Assembly: GCA_964398185.1 (NCBI GenBank)
Contig: CAYNML010000019.1
Coordinates: forward strand, 1-64,000
From: Fen-1058 sp964398185
Lineage (GTDB): Bacteria; Chloroflexota; Anaerolineae; Fen-1058
Reading direction: 5' to 3'
DNA length: 64,000 bases
Below, piece after piece: positions 25,870 to 35,022 of the stretch. The notes below the pieces were generated by a model. That model did not search any database and was not told the origin of the DNA. It was given only the letters and a program-made list of their open reading frames with translations. How positions within the stretch are numbered: the stretch's first letter is position 1; every line of letters begins with the position of its first letter. The translations under genes and the position numbers were made by a program.

Positions 25870-26322
25870 ATGGGCGATCGAATAGACACCTTATTTCAAC
25901 AGTGGAACCGCCTGGGCGGCGGCGTCTTAGTGACGAACGCCGATCCGATTGATCCACCGCCTTCGGCGGAATGGTTGATAGCTGAAAGCACGACGTATTG
26001 TCGGGATTCAGGTCGGTTAACATGGGTAACCCTTGACTGGCTGGTGCGTCACATTGAGGAGATTGACGCCGCGTTGCTAGTGCGTTTCACGCAGCAGCGC
26101 GGAGATCTATCGGTGCTGGGCGTGCTGGCCGATGCTGCCTATCAACGCGATCCGCAGCCAAAGTTGAAGCACATCATGCAGCACTGCCGCCGCGCCGAGC
26201 AACTAGAGCCGTTCTTTCGCCGCGTGGCGCGCAGTCCATTAGCGTTGAAGTTGACACAAGAAAATGCACTCGATGTGTTTCAACGCTGGAATTACTGGTG
26301 TAATGAGCTGCGGTATCTGTAA
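25870..26322 (+). CDS. Hypothetical partner of the nucleotidyltransferase
   Basis: A 150-aa protein starting MGDRIDTLFQQWNRLGG at the ATG that overlaps the last 16 bases of the nucleotidyltransferase frame. An upstream alternative start at 25831 lies inside that gene and is less likely. The sequence is mostly helical, ending NALDVFQRWNYWCNELRYL, with no motif I recognise. The overlap implies coupled expression of the pair. Pairs of a minimal nucleotidyltransferase with a small protein are often toxin-antitoxin or defence related; here that is only a suggestion. This gene itself looks intact. Confidence 0.7.
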   Translation: MGDRIDTLFQQWNRLGGGVLVTNADPIDPPPSAEWLIAESTTYCRDSGRLTWVTLDWLVRHIEEIDAALLVRFTQQRGDLSVLGVLADAAYQRDPQPKLKHIMQHCRRAEQLEPFFRRVARSPLALKLTQENALDVFQRWNYWCNELRYL

Positions 26323-26357
26323 CGTGTGATGTTCGATTTTATGCCATGCTTATTCTC

Positions 26358-27878
26358 TCAGCGCACGTGGCTCGGATCTAGCCGGCCCGTCACGCGCCGC
26401 GCTTCCTGCGCCTCTTCATACAACTGCGCATTGGCGATGGCCACCGCGATCTGGTTCGCCAGCGTCTCCATTACCTTCACGTCGTTCGCGTCGAAGTCGT
26501 TTGCGATAGGGCTTTGCACGTCCAGCACGCCCAGGGTTTGCTCGCCGCTGCGAATCGGCACGCTCAGTTCCGACCGGGTCGGGATCAGGCTGGGATAGAA
26601 ATTGATGTAGTGCTCTTCGGTTTCCACGTCGTTGGCAAGGAGCCGTTCGCCGTGCTGACCCACCCAGCCCACCATGCCCAAATTCAGCGGCACGCGGTGT
26701 CTGGGTGGAAAGAGCTTGACGAACTCGCCCGCGATGGCTTTCATCTCCAGTTCGCCGCGTTCTCGATCGACGATGAACAGCGCCACGTGATGATAGCCGA
26801 AGGTATCGTGGACCAGCTGCGCGGCGCGATTGATCACCTGCTCCACCCCCAGAATGGCGGCGATCTGGCGGCCCACGTCGCTGAGCAGCGCCAGCTGGGC
26901 CGCCCAGCGCTCCAGCGCTTCTTCATGCCGCTTGCGTTCGGTGATGTCGCGCGCGATGCTCATCACCGCCGGGCCGCCCGCGTACTCGATAATGCGGCTG
27001 TTCAATTCCATCGGCAGGATGGTGCCGTCGCGCCGCACCACCGTGATTTCCAGAAACAACTGTTTCTCACGCTGCAGCCGGTCGATGATGGATAGATAGC
27101 GGCTGGCCGTTTCCGGCGTGCTGATCTCCGGCGGCGACAGGCGCAGAAACTCTTCGCGGGTGTACCCCAGCATCTCGCACGCCCCGCGGTTGACATCCAG
27201 AAAGCGGCCGGTCAGATTGTGAATGAAGATCGCGTCGCCGGCGTTGTCGAACAGGGTGCGATAGTGATAGTCGCGCTCACGCAGCGCCTGCTCGGTGCGG
27301 GCCGCTTCCGACATATCGCGCAGCGTCCAGCGCAGCCCCACGATGCGATCGTGCTCGTCGCGCATGGGGCTGAGCGTGTACTCGGCTGGAAACGACGCGC
27401 CTCTGTACACGCGCAGCTGAATCTGGCCGCGCAGCAGGGGCCGCCGCCAACTGCGCTGCGCTTCGTCGCTGTCGCGCCATTGCGCCAGCATGGCCTCCAG
27501 CTGTGTGCGCGATTCGTCTTCCACAAAGAGCGGCAGCGATTTGCTGGTGAGAAAATCCTGCCGCACGCCCAGCAGCGCGGCGGCCACGCGGTTCGCTTCG
27601 ATGATCACGCCGCCCAGCGTCGTCAGCACGTAACCGTCGGGCGATGATTCGACCATCTCGCGATAGCGGCGGCGCTCGGCTTCAAACGCCTGCCGGATCG
27701 ACACCAGCTCGGCATTCTGGCGCTGCAGCACGTCCACCGCCGTGCGCAGGTGCGCCACTTCGCGCTGCAGTTCGGCCAGCGCTTCCGCGTTGAACAGCGC
27801 CTGCGCGGCAGCCGAATCGGTCAGGGACGAATTATCGTAAGCGAGTTCCGGGGATGGTTCAAGCGTCTTGTTCGACAC
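26358..27878 (-). CDS. PAS-PAS-GAF sensor protein without kinase domain
   Basis: A 506-aa cytoplasmic protein. Order: a coiled coil (about residues 25-75), a PAS domain (about 75-205, MVESSPDGYVLTTLGGVIIE), a second PAS domain (about 205-325, LFDNAGDAIFIHNLTGRF, with the PAC-type AGGPAVMSIARDITERK), and a C-terminal GAF domain (about 335-490) close to the free-methionine-sulfoxide-reductase or phytochrome-type GAF. Start is GTG after GAAGGAG. No histidine kinase, GGDEF or HTH part follows, so it must signal through a partner not seen here. It converges on the nucleotidyltransferase pair. Confidence 0.82.
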   Translation of the reverse strand: MSNKTLEPSPELAYDNSSLTDSAAAQALFNAEALAELQREVAHLRTAVDVLQRQNAELVSIRQAFEAERRRYREMVESSPDGYVLTTLGGVIIEANRVAAALLGVRQDFLTSKSLPLFVEDESRTQLEAMLAQWRDSDEAQRSWRRPLLRGQIQLRVYRGASFPAEYTLSPMRDEHDRIVGLRWTLRDMSEAARTEQALRERDYHYRTLFDNAGDAIFIHNLTGRFLDVNRGACEMLGYTREEFLRLSPPEISTPETASRYLSIIDRLQREKQLFLEITVVRRDGTILPMELNSRIIEYAGGPAVMSIARDITERKRHEEALERWAAQLALLSDVGRQIAAILGVEQVINRAAQLVHDTFGYHHVALFIVDRERGELEMKAIAGEFVKLFPPRHRVPLNLGMVGWVGQHGERLLANDVETEEHYINFYPSLIPTRSELSVPIRSGEQTLGVLDVQSPIANDFDANDVKVMETLANQIAVAIANAQLYEEAQEARRVTGRLDPSHVR

Positions 27879-27970
27879 GGCGCTCCTTCGTGTGCGAGGT
27901 TGACTGCGACACAGCCTGTCTTCATTGTAAGATCGAATTGCGCATCAGGCAACGATCCAGCAGGTGGGGG

Positions 27971-30841
27971 TTATTTGCGGCGTGCGCGTTTCTTTTCGAG
28001 CAGACTGGAAGCGGTGCCGAGCGCGTCACCGGGCGGAGTGGATCGATCAGATGACGCAGCCACCGGCGGCAGCGGCGCAGCCCGATCGGTTGTCGGCGGC
28101 TCGATCGGTTCCGCTTCTCCCGATCGTTCTCCTTGCCCCGCGCGGGTGCGCTGTTTCGTTTCGAACAACGTCGTCAGGCGGTCTGATCGCGCCGGCAGGG
28201 CCTGTCGCGCCGCGCGCTGCGTGTGCCATCTCGCCGCGATCGCACTCCACGCTTTCTGCACATCACGCCGATCGATCGCCAGCCGCCGCACGCCCACATC
28301 GAACGGCAGCAGCAGCGCCGCGATCAGCAGCAGCCACGGCCACACGGGGCGCGTCGCCAGTGGTGCGCTCTGCGTGTGAGCAAACGCCTCGGCAGGATGG
28401 TCAGACGCGACCTGCCCCTGTGCCGCCAACGCGAGTTGATACAACGCATCGGGATCGGATTCGAGATGGCGATATTCCGGCGAGTACGACAGCACCCAAC
28501 CCGCGCGTTCATTCACCGCTTCACCGCTGGCTGATTGTCCCGCGACGCCGATCACGTAGGCGCCCTGTTCGCGCGGCTGAAAGGTTCCTTCGTAACGGCC
28601 CGGCGCGACTTGCGGCAACTCGATCGGTTGAGCGGACCCATCGGGCGCGACGATGTTCCCAGTCAACGTGTAACCATTGAGATAATCGCCAGCCGCGTCA
28701 CGCGCATCGACGATTACTTTCGCAGTGTCGCCCTGTTGATCGACACTCACGTTTAGCGCCGAAGCATTCGGATCGCCGATGGTGTAGCGCACGATCTGTC
28801 CCCAGAACTGCGGGAACTTGTCCCAATCAATCCACTCCCGCGCCCAACGACCGGTGGCATCCGAGGTGAACGCCACCGCCTTGCCCAACCCATATTGCCA
28901 CGCCGCGAGGATCGGATCGTCTTGATCGGATACCAGAATTATCTGCGCGGCGTCTTTAGGAGAAGTTGCCACGTAGCCATACAGGGGCGGCGCTTCCGTA
29001 ATGCCGTTCAACAGCGGCGACGATGAAACTTGCTTCGGAAAGAACTCGCCTTCTTCGATGTACGAGCGTGAAGCGAGCGTGGTTTCTTCGGTGAAGATGC
29101 TGGGGATCGATCCGGGATCGGCGGCGAAGTGATAGCGCCCGCCGCCTGCTTCCGCGAGGCTGGGCAAAAACGGCGCGGCGTCACGCCCTACGCCCACCGT
29201 GGTCAACGTGATGTTGTTTTCGTCGTGCAGTTTCTGTACCAGTTCGGCGATGCCGCTGGGATCGGCGCCCCCGTCGGTGAGCAGGATCACGTGCTTCACC
29301 TGCGCCGGATCGTCGGGCAGCATTTTCGACATCGCCAGCACGCCCGCGTAAATGTCCGTGCCGCCGCCCATGCGAATGCTGCCAATGCGATTGATCACTT
29401 CGGTTGAATCCGATAGTTCACCCAGCGGCACAACCCACGCGGCCGCATCGTCAAACGCGATCACACCTACGCGATCAGTGGGCATGAGCAGCTCCACCGA
29501 TCGGGCGGCGGCTTCCTTCGCGAGGTCGAGCTTGGTTGCGCCGCCGCTGGTCTCGCCCATGCTGCCCGAATGATCGATGATGAAGACCATGGCTAATTGC
29601 GGGCGGCGCTGCTGATCTTTGATCTGCATCTCGACGGGCAGGGCGTCTTCGATCGGGGTTTTGTAATAGCCGCCCACGCCGTAACTGGTCGGCCCGCCGA
29701 TCATCACCAGGCCGCCGCCCAGATCGCGCACGTAAGAGCGCAGCGCCTCCATCTGCCGCAGCGACAATTCGCGGGCAGGCACATCGACCAGCACCACCGA
29801 GGCATAGTCGGACAACGTCGCCACATCAGAAGGCAGTTCGGCGGGCCGCATTGTTTCGACGTTAAAGTTGGCCGCTTGCAGCGCGCGAATCAACTGCGCG
29901 GCTTCGTCGGGGCGAGTCTCATTGCCGGGCAGCGGTGCGCCCTCCGGCGGTGCGACGATCAGCACCTTGGGCTCCCCCAGCACCTGCGCCACGGCGGCGA
30001 GTTCGTTGTTTTGATACAGTCCGTCTGCTTGCGGATCGATCTGCACGGTGAAGCGCGCGAAGCCGGGATCAGTCGCGGTCAACGGAATGCTGATCGTTTG
30101 ACGGCCTTTGTTGAGGCGGACACTGGCTTCGTGCACCGCTTGCCCGTCGGCCAACACGCGCAATTTCGCGTTCATGGCTTGCGTCGCGTCGAGGCTGACG
30201 CGCAGATCGAAACGTTCGCCAGCACGCAGTCGCGCGGGCGCTTCCACGGAAGTGATCAGCGCTTCGGCGCCGGGCTGCATCACGAAGGGCAGTGTGACGA
30301 TCTCGACGCCGCTGGCCGCAGCAAAACGCGCGGCTTCCTCGGCATCCCCGATCGTTTGTGCGCCGTCCGACAGGATGATCATGCGCCGCGCCGCGCCCGG
30401 CGGATAGAGCGCCAGTCCCAACCGGATCGCATCGGCGAGGTTGGTCTGTCCCGTGTTCGGAATCGACGTCAACGTACCCAGTTCGCGTGACGACGACATG
30501 GCGCGTTCTACCAAAGCTTCACCACCAAACACGACGATGGCGGCTTGATCATCCGGCCCCATGTAGCTGATTGCCTGACGTGCGTAGTCGAACGCCAGGG
30601 CTTTGGCTTCGCCCGACATGGAATCGGAACCGTCGATCAGGAATACCACGGCCAGTTGATCGGACGGACGCGCGATCGCCATGCCGGCCAGCGCGAGGAT
30701 CACACACAACACGATGATCACCCGCAGCCCCAACGCGATCATCTCGCGCCGCCGCGCCGAGCCGCGCGCGGGCTTGCCGATCGCGATCAGGATCGGCAGC
30801 AGGCTGAGTAATAGCAGAAGCAGCGGTGTCGTGAAGTGCAT
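27971..30841 (-). CDS. Large membrane protein with two von Willebrand A domains
   Basis: A 956-aa protein. Two N-terminal helices (about residues 3-22 and 38-57) are followed by a VWA domain with MIDAS LIDGSDSMSG (about 68-77), a beta-rich part, an amidotransferase-like Rossmann segment (VLIVAPPEGAPLPGNE to LGGGLVMIGGPTSYG), a second VWA domain with IIDHSGSMGE, and a C-terminal helix PVWPWLLLIAALLLPF before a basic tail. The start MHFTTPLLLL at 30841 follows the stop-anchored repeat; upstream in-frame ATGs only translate that repeat. It is the last gene of the eight-gene locus and has no Shine-Dalgarno sequence. Confidence 0.85.
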   Translation of the reverse strand: MHFTTPLLLLLLSLLPILIAIGKPARGSARRREMIALGLRVIIVLCVILALAGMAIARPSDQLAVVFLIDGSDSMSGEAKALAFDYARQAISYMGPDDQAAIVVFGGEALVERAMSSSRELGTLTSIPNTGQTNLADAIRLGLALYPPGAARRMIILSDGAQTIGDAEEAARFAAASGVEIVTLPFVMQPGAEALITSVEAPARLRAGERFDLRVSLDATQAMNAKLRVLADGQAVHEASVRLNKGRQTISIPLTATDPGFARFTVQIDPQADGLYQNNELAAVAQVLGEPKVLIVAPPEGAPLPGNETRPDEAAQLIRALQAANFNVETMRPAELPSDVATLSDYASVVLVDVPARELSLRQMEALRSYVRDLGGGLVMIGGPTSYGVGGYYKTPIEDALPVEMQIKDQQRRPQLAMVFIIDHSGSMGETSGGATKLDLAKEAAARSVELLMPTDRVGVIAFDDAAAWVVPLGELSDSTEVINRIGSIRMGGGTDIYAGVLAMSKMLPDDPAQVKHVILLTDGGADPSGIAELVQKLHDENNITLTTVGVGRDAAPFLPSLAEAGGGRYHFAADPGSIPSIFTEETTLASRSYIEEGEFFPKQVSSSPLLNGITEAPPLYGYVATSPKDAAQIILVSDQDDPILAAWQYGLGKAVAFTSDATGRWAREWIDWDKFPQFWGQIVRYTIGDPNASALNVSVDQQGDTAKVIVDARDAAGDYLNGYTLTGNIVAPDGSAQPIELPQVAPGRYEGTFQPREQGAYVIGVAGQSASGEAVNERAGWVLSYSPEYRHLESDPDALYQLALAAQGQVASDHPAEAFAHTQSAPLATRPVWPWLLLIAALLLPFDVGVRRLAIDRRDVQKAWSAIAARWHTQRAARQALPARSDRLTTLFETKQRTRAGQGERSGEAEPIEPPTTDRAAPLPPVAASSDRSTPPGDALGTASSLLEKKRARRK

Positions 30842-30965
30842 GATGAGCGTAATGCGTAAAACGTGATGCGTAAAACGTAATGCGTAAAGCGTGATGCGTA
30901 AAGCGTGATGCGTGAACGTCTTACCAGCAACCACCTACCAATGACCAACAACTAACTACCAGCTA
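30842..30965 (-). repeat. Heptad-phased spacer, 17 units, BatA-like to double-VWA gene
   Basis: Read on the minus strand from the stop TAG (30965-30963): TAGCTGG, TAGTTAG, TTGTTGG, TCATTGG, TAGGTGG, TTGCTGG, TAAGACG, then ten units of the xTxACGC/T kind. Five bases remain before the ATG. Two sequence flavours join in a single 7-base register. Confidence 0.9.
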
Positions 30966-32828
30966 CAATCTTCTCCGTCCGTGATACACCCACCACTCGA
31001 TGATCAAGATCAGCAGCGCCAGGGCAGCCAGCCACGGCCACCATTCCTGCCAGCCCGTCTCATCGGCTTGCGCGGAAGTGATCTGGCTCGGCCCGACGCG
31101 AATCGTGTCCGTTGGACGGATGTCCGACTCCGCCGGATCGAACAGGTTGACGGCGAAGTAATCGATGGCCTGCTGCTCGCCGCTGATCAACGTGACGCCA
31201 TACGCGCCCAGTTCCTGCGTATCCTTGAAGACCACCTCGCCGCCGGCGGGCCGCACGGTGTAGACTTCATTCGACGGCGAAGCGATGGCGACTGTGTTCA
31301 CACCGGGATCAGGCTTGATAATCACGCTGTTGCCGGGTGAAACGCCATCGGGCACGTCGAACGACCGCCCCGGGGCGAGGTAGTTGATCAAATTGACCAG
31401 CAGGATCGGGAAGGTCACTTGCAGCGGCAGATCAGAATCGTGCAGATCGAACGTGATGGCGCCCACGCGCCGCACGCCCGTATCGCCGACGAGCACCAAC
31501 GGCCCGCCGTCGGAATCGACGAGCGTCCGCGCCCACTGCGGCGGATCGATATACCTGGCTGCACGCACGTGGACGTTGCTCCAGTTCACATCACGCGTCA
31601 CCGGCGAATCGCTCACGCGCGCGTGGGTGGTGTTGCTGAAAACGCCGCTGACCCGCAGCACCGCATTCTGCGGCGGGTTGATGAACAGCGTGGGCTTGAA
31701 GGGTAGATCGTCGGGCGCGAGGCCGTCGAAGATGTAGAGATCGAATTCGTCCTGCGGCATGATCAGCGAGCCGTTATCTTGCGGAATGGCGCGAAAGGCC
31801 TGCACATCGGGAATGGCGGCCAGCAATTGCTCAAGAAAAACGTTACCCTGTGACACCAGCAGCACGCGCCGCGATCCGGCTGGATTGTTGATGGCGAAGG
31901 CGGCATTGTCGAGCGAGAGCGCATCGACGGGCTGCGTGGCTTGATCGGGTCTAGAGATCTTCGCCTGATAGATCGCCGGCTCGCGCGGCAGATCGCTCAG
32001 GATCACGTGCTGCGTTTCGCCCGCTGGCAGATCGAGTGTTTGTGCATTTAACAGCGCGTCGCCGCGATAGAGCGAGAGGATCACCGATCGATCCGCGTCG
32101 CCGTTGTTCGTGACACTGGCGAACAACTCTGCGCCGTTTTTGGTGGGGCGCAGCGACAAGGCGGCGATGCTCACGTTATCGCTTGCTTCACCGATCGGGA
32201 CGTAGCGCACTTCACCCGGCAGCGGCGGCAGGTTCTGCGGCAGGCCGCCATCAGAGATGATGATCGTCGTGGGTTGATCGGCCTGCCGGCTGAGCGCGCC
32301 TGCGGCCAGCGCCAGCGCGGCATTCCAGTTCGCTGCGCCGTTTGTCGGTTGAGCTGCATCCAGCGCTCGTCTGATCTCAGTCCGATCGGTTTCGGCGGAA
32401 GCGACCACCTGCGGCTGCTGCCCCGCGACGATGACGGTGACGGGTGCCTCGGCGGGCAGCGCATCGATCGTGTCCTGTGCCGCGCGGCGTGCGGCATCGA
32501 AGCGCGTCGGTTCAACATCGATCGCGTTCATCGAGGCTGACGCATCGAGGATGATGACGCTCGATCCGCTGGCGAGCGCGGGGACGCTGAGGGCCGGTCG
32601 GGCCAGCGCGAGGATCAACGCGGCAAGGATCAAGAGTTGCAACAGCAGCAGCAGGTTGCGGCGCAGTCTTTGCCACGGCGCATTGGCCTGTCGATCGCGC
32701 AGCACCATCTGCCACAGCAGCGTCGACGACACCGTCACCTCGCGGCGGCGCAGCTTGAGCATGTAGAAGATGATGATGGGAATCGCCAGCGCGCTGAGGG
32801 CTAACGCGGCGGGAGCAAGTAAGTTCAT
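30963..32828 (-). CDS. BatA-like membrane protein with VWA domain
   Basis: A 621-aa protein. The N-terminus (MNLLAPAALALSALAIPIII and ARRNLL-type second helix) is the BatA aerotolerance-type region. A VWA domain follows, with MIDAS IILDASASMN (about residues 90-99), then a long beta-rich part and a C-terminal helix WPWLAALALLILIIEWWVY. The start at 32828 was chosen since the 18 upstream residues come from a repeat. In bacteria such proteins occur with MoxR ATPases and DUF58 proteins, as here. The molecular role is not settled. Confidence 0.85.
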   Translation of the reverse strand: MNLLAPAALALSALAIPIIIFYMLKLRRREVTVSSTLLWQMVLRDRQANAPWQRLRRNLLLLLQLLILAALILALARPALSVPALASGSSVIILDASASMNAIDVEPTRFDAARRAAQDTIDALPAEAPVTVIVAGQQPQVVASAETDRTEIRRALDAAQPTNGAANWNAALALAAGALSRQADQPTTIIISDGGLPQNLPPLPGEVRYVPIGEASDNVSIAALSLRPTKNGAELFASVTNNGDADRSVILSLYRGDALLNAQTLDLPAGETQHVILSDLPREPAIYQAKISRPDQATQPVDALSLDNAAFAINNPAGSRRVLLVSQGNVFLEQLLAAIPDVQAFRAIPQDNGSLIMPQDEFDLYIFDGLAPDDLPFKPTLFINPPQNAVLRVSGVFSNTTHARVSDSPVTRDVNWSNVHVRAARYIDPPQWARTLVDSDGGPLVLVGDTGVRRVGAITFDLHDSDLPLQVTFPILLVNLINYLAPGRSFDVPDGVSPGNSVIIKPDPGVNTVAIASPSNEVYTVRPAGGEVVFKDTQELGAYGVTLISGEQQAIDYFAVNLFDPAESDIRPTDTIRVGPSQITSAQADETGWQEWWPWLAALALLILIIEWWVYHGRRRL

Positions 32829-32928
32829 GTTGTAATGGGACGCTGATAACGCGGATTGCGCGGACAAAGGCAGCTGCAACAAAAATCAGAGTTCATCTTC
32901 CTGATCGGCGTTATCTGCGTTCGTGTTG
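32829..32928. repeat. Repeat-rich spacer between DUF58 and BatA-like genes
   Basis: About 100 bases with divergent inverted motifs (minus strand CGCAGATAACGCCGAT near the DUF58 stop, and ATCCGCGTTATCAGCG near the BatA start). It has a similar position to the heptad spacers, but no clean 7-base register is visible. Confidence 0.45.
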
Positions 32929-33816
32929 CTATTTCACTATTCCCGCTTTCCGCATGTCGTACAACACCACTTCATCCCACGGTCGATCGGTCTGCACGGC
33001 CAGATAGCGCACGCCGCGCGCACGGCAAAAAGCCTGTGCTTCACCACGCCACGTTGCCACGCGCGCCCGATAGGCATCACGCAGTCCGCCGTCCACGCTG
33101 ACTTCCTGCGCGCCGCCGGTTTCAATATCGATCAACTTGAGATCGCCGGCCAATGGCGGATCGATCTCATCCGGCGACAGCACGTGCACGATGCTCACTT
33201 CGTGGCCGCGTTGCTGCAGCAGCTTCACGGCGGCTTGATAACCGTTGGGTGAGAGCAAATCCGAAATCAGAATCACCACTCCCGGTCGGCGCGGCTTGAT
33301 CAAATAACGGCGCGTGGCGGCTTCGAGATCAGTCATGCCTGCGGCTTGCTGTGCTTCCAGGAATTTGAGAAGTTGCATCAAGTATTGCTGGCCGCGCAGT
33401 GAGACTTCCGAGGTCTCTGAGACTTTGGAAGTCTTTAGCGTGGATACCGTCACCCGATCGCCGGTACTCAACCCGATCGATCCGACTCCCGCCGCCAGCC
33501 GCAGGGCATAGTTGAACTTGTGCTGCGCGCCCTCGCCCCACTCCATCGATTGCGAGGCGTCCACCAGCAGGTGAACAGCCAGGTCTTCCTCCTCCTCGCG
33601 CAGTTTGACGTAGGGGCGATCGAGTCTCGCGTAGACATTCCAGTCTACGCGGCGCAAATCATCGCCGGGGACGTAATCGCGGAAGTCGGCGAAATCCAGC
33701 CCCGCGCCGCGCTTGAGCGATCGCCGCTCGCCGCGCAGCGCGCCCGCGCGCACCCGCGCGGTGACGAGGGTGAGTTGTTGCAGTTTGCGGAGGGAGGTTT
33801 CGTCGAAGAGCAGCAT
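32929..33816 (-). CDS. DUF58 domain protein
   Basis: A 295-aa protein with the DUF58 signature: GERRSLKRGAGLDFADFRDY, then VPGDDLRRVDWNVYARLDR, then a VWA-like strand HLLVDASQSM (about residues 85-94). It is soluble and of normal length for the family. Start MLLFDETSL at 33816; there is no Shine-Dalgarno sequence because the preceding bases belong to a heptad spacer. It lies directly downstream of the MoxR ATPase, its usual partner, and is probably a substrate or adaptor of that ATPase. Confidence 0.9.
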   Translation of the reverse strand: MLLFDETSLRKLQQLTLVTARVRAGALRGERRSLKRGAGLDFADFRDYVPGDDLRRVDWNVYARLDRPYVKLREEEEDLAVHLLVDASQSMEWGEGAQHKFNYALRLAAGVGSIGLSTGDRVTVSTLKTSKVSETSEVSLRGQQYLMQLLKFLEAQQAAGMTDLEAATRRYLIKPRRPGVVILISDLLSPNGYQAAVKLLQQRGHEVSIVHVLSPDEIDPPLAGDLKLIDIETGGAQEVSVDGGLRDAYRARVATWRGEAQAFCRARGVRYLAVQTDRPWDEVVLYDMRKAGIVK

Positions 33817-33819
33817 GAT

Positions 33820-33886
33820 GGTGCGTAAAGAGTAACGAGTAACAAGTAACAAGTAATAACAACGCTGGCGTTTTACTCGTTACTCG

Positions 33887-33889
<3 letters not shown>
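33820..33889 (-). repeat. Heptad-phased spacer, 10 units, MoxR to DUF58
   Basis: From the MoxR stop on the minus strand: TAACGAG, TAACGAG, TAAAACG, CCAGCGT, TGTTATT, ACTTGTT, ACTTGTT, ACTCGTT, ACTCTTT, ACGCACC, then ATC and the DUF58 ATG. The first and last units are complementary, so the spacer can fold into a hairpin. The final codons of MoxR (NNK) are part of the same repeat. Confidence 0.9.
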
Positions 33890-34870
<981 letters not shown>

Positions 34871-34882
34871 GGGAATCCTTTG

Positions 34883-35022
34883 TTGATGTGTGAAAAGTGA
34901 AAAGTGAAGAGTGAAACGTAATGCGTAAAACGTAATGCGTAAAACGTAATGCGTAAAACGTAATGCGTAAAGCGTAATGCGTAATTGTGCCCTTACGTTT
35001 TACGTTTCACGTTTTATTCTTA
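34883..35022 (-). repeat. Heptad-phased spacer, 20 units, coiled-coil gene to MoxR
   Basis: From the stop TAA (35022-35020) on the minus strand: TAAGAAT, AAAACGT, GAAACGT, AAAACGT, AAGGGCA, CAATTAC, then alternating GCATTAC and GTTTTAC, then GTTTCAC, TCTTCAC, TTTTCAC twice and ACATCAA. CAAAGGATTCCC and the MoxR ATG follow. AAAACGT and GTTTTAC units are mutually complementary. Confidence 0.9.

Larger units (their letters stand above)
25169..25885 (+). pseudogene. DUF6036-type nucleotidyltransferase, broken by a frameshift and a MITE
   Basis: The N-terminal part (ATG at 25169) has the nucleotidyltransferase pattern VLVGGAAMILHFGANRATRDIDMVV. It ends at TAG 25448-25450. The next frame continues the family sequence (VALDLPLHHLRLYVLGRPEQ, AAMKIVALREQDLEDL), which fits one lost G in CTGGTA. 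A 185-bp element follows. After it the frame continues as ELLLPAMSEMDKSTLF to GWAIE and stops at 25885, 16 bases inside the next gene. Removing the element and one copy of its duplication gives DLEDLELLLPAM without a gap. The intact protein would be about 180 aa. Whether the frameshift is real or a base-calling error is open. Confidence 0.8.
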
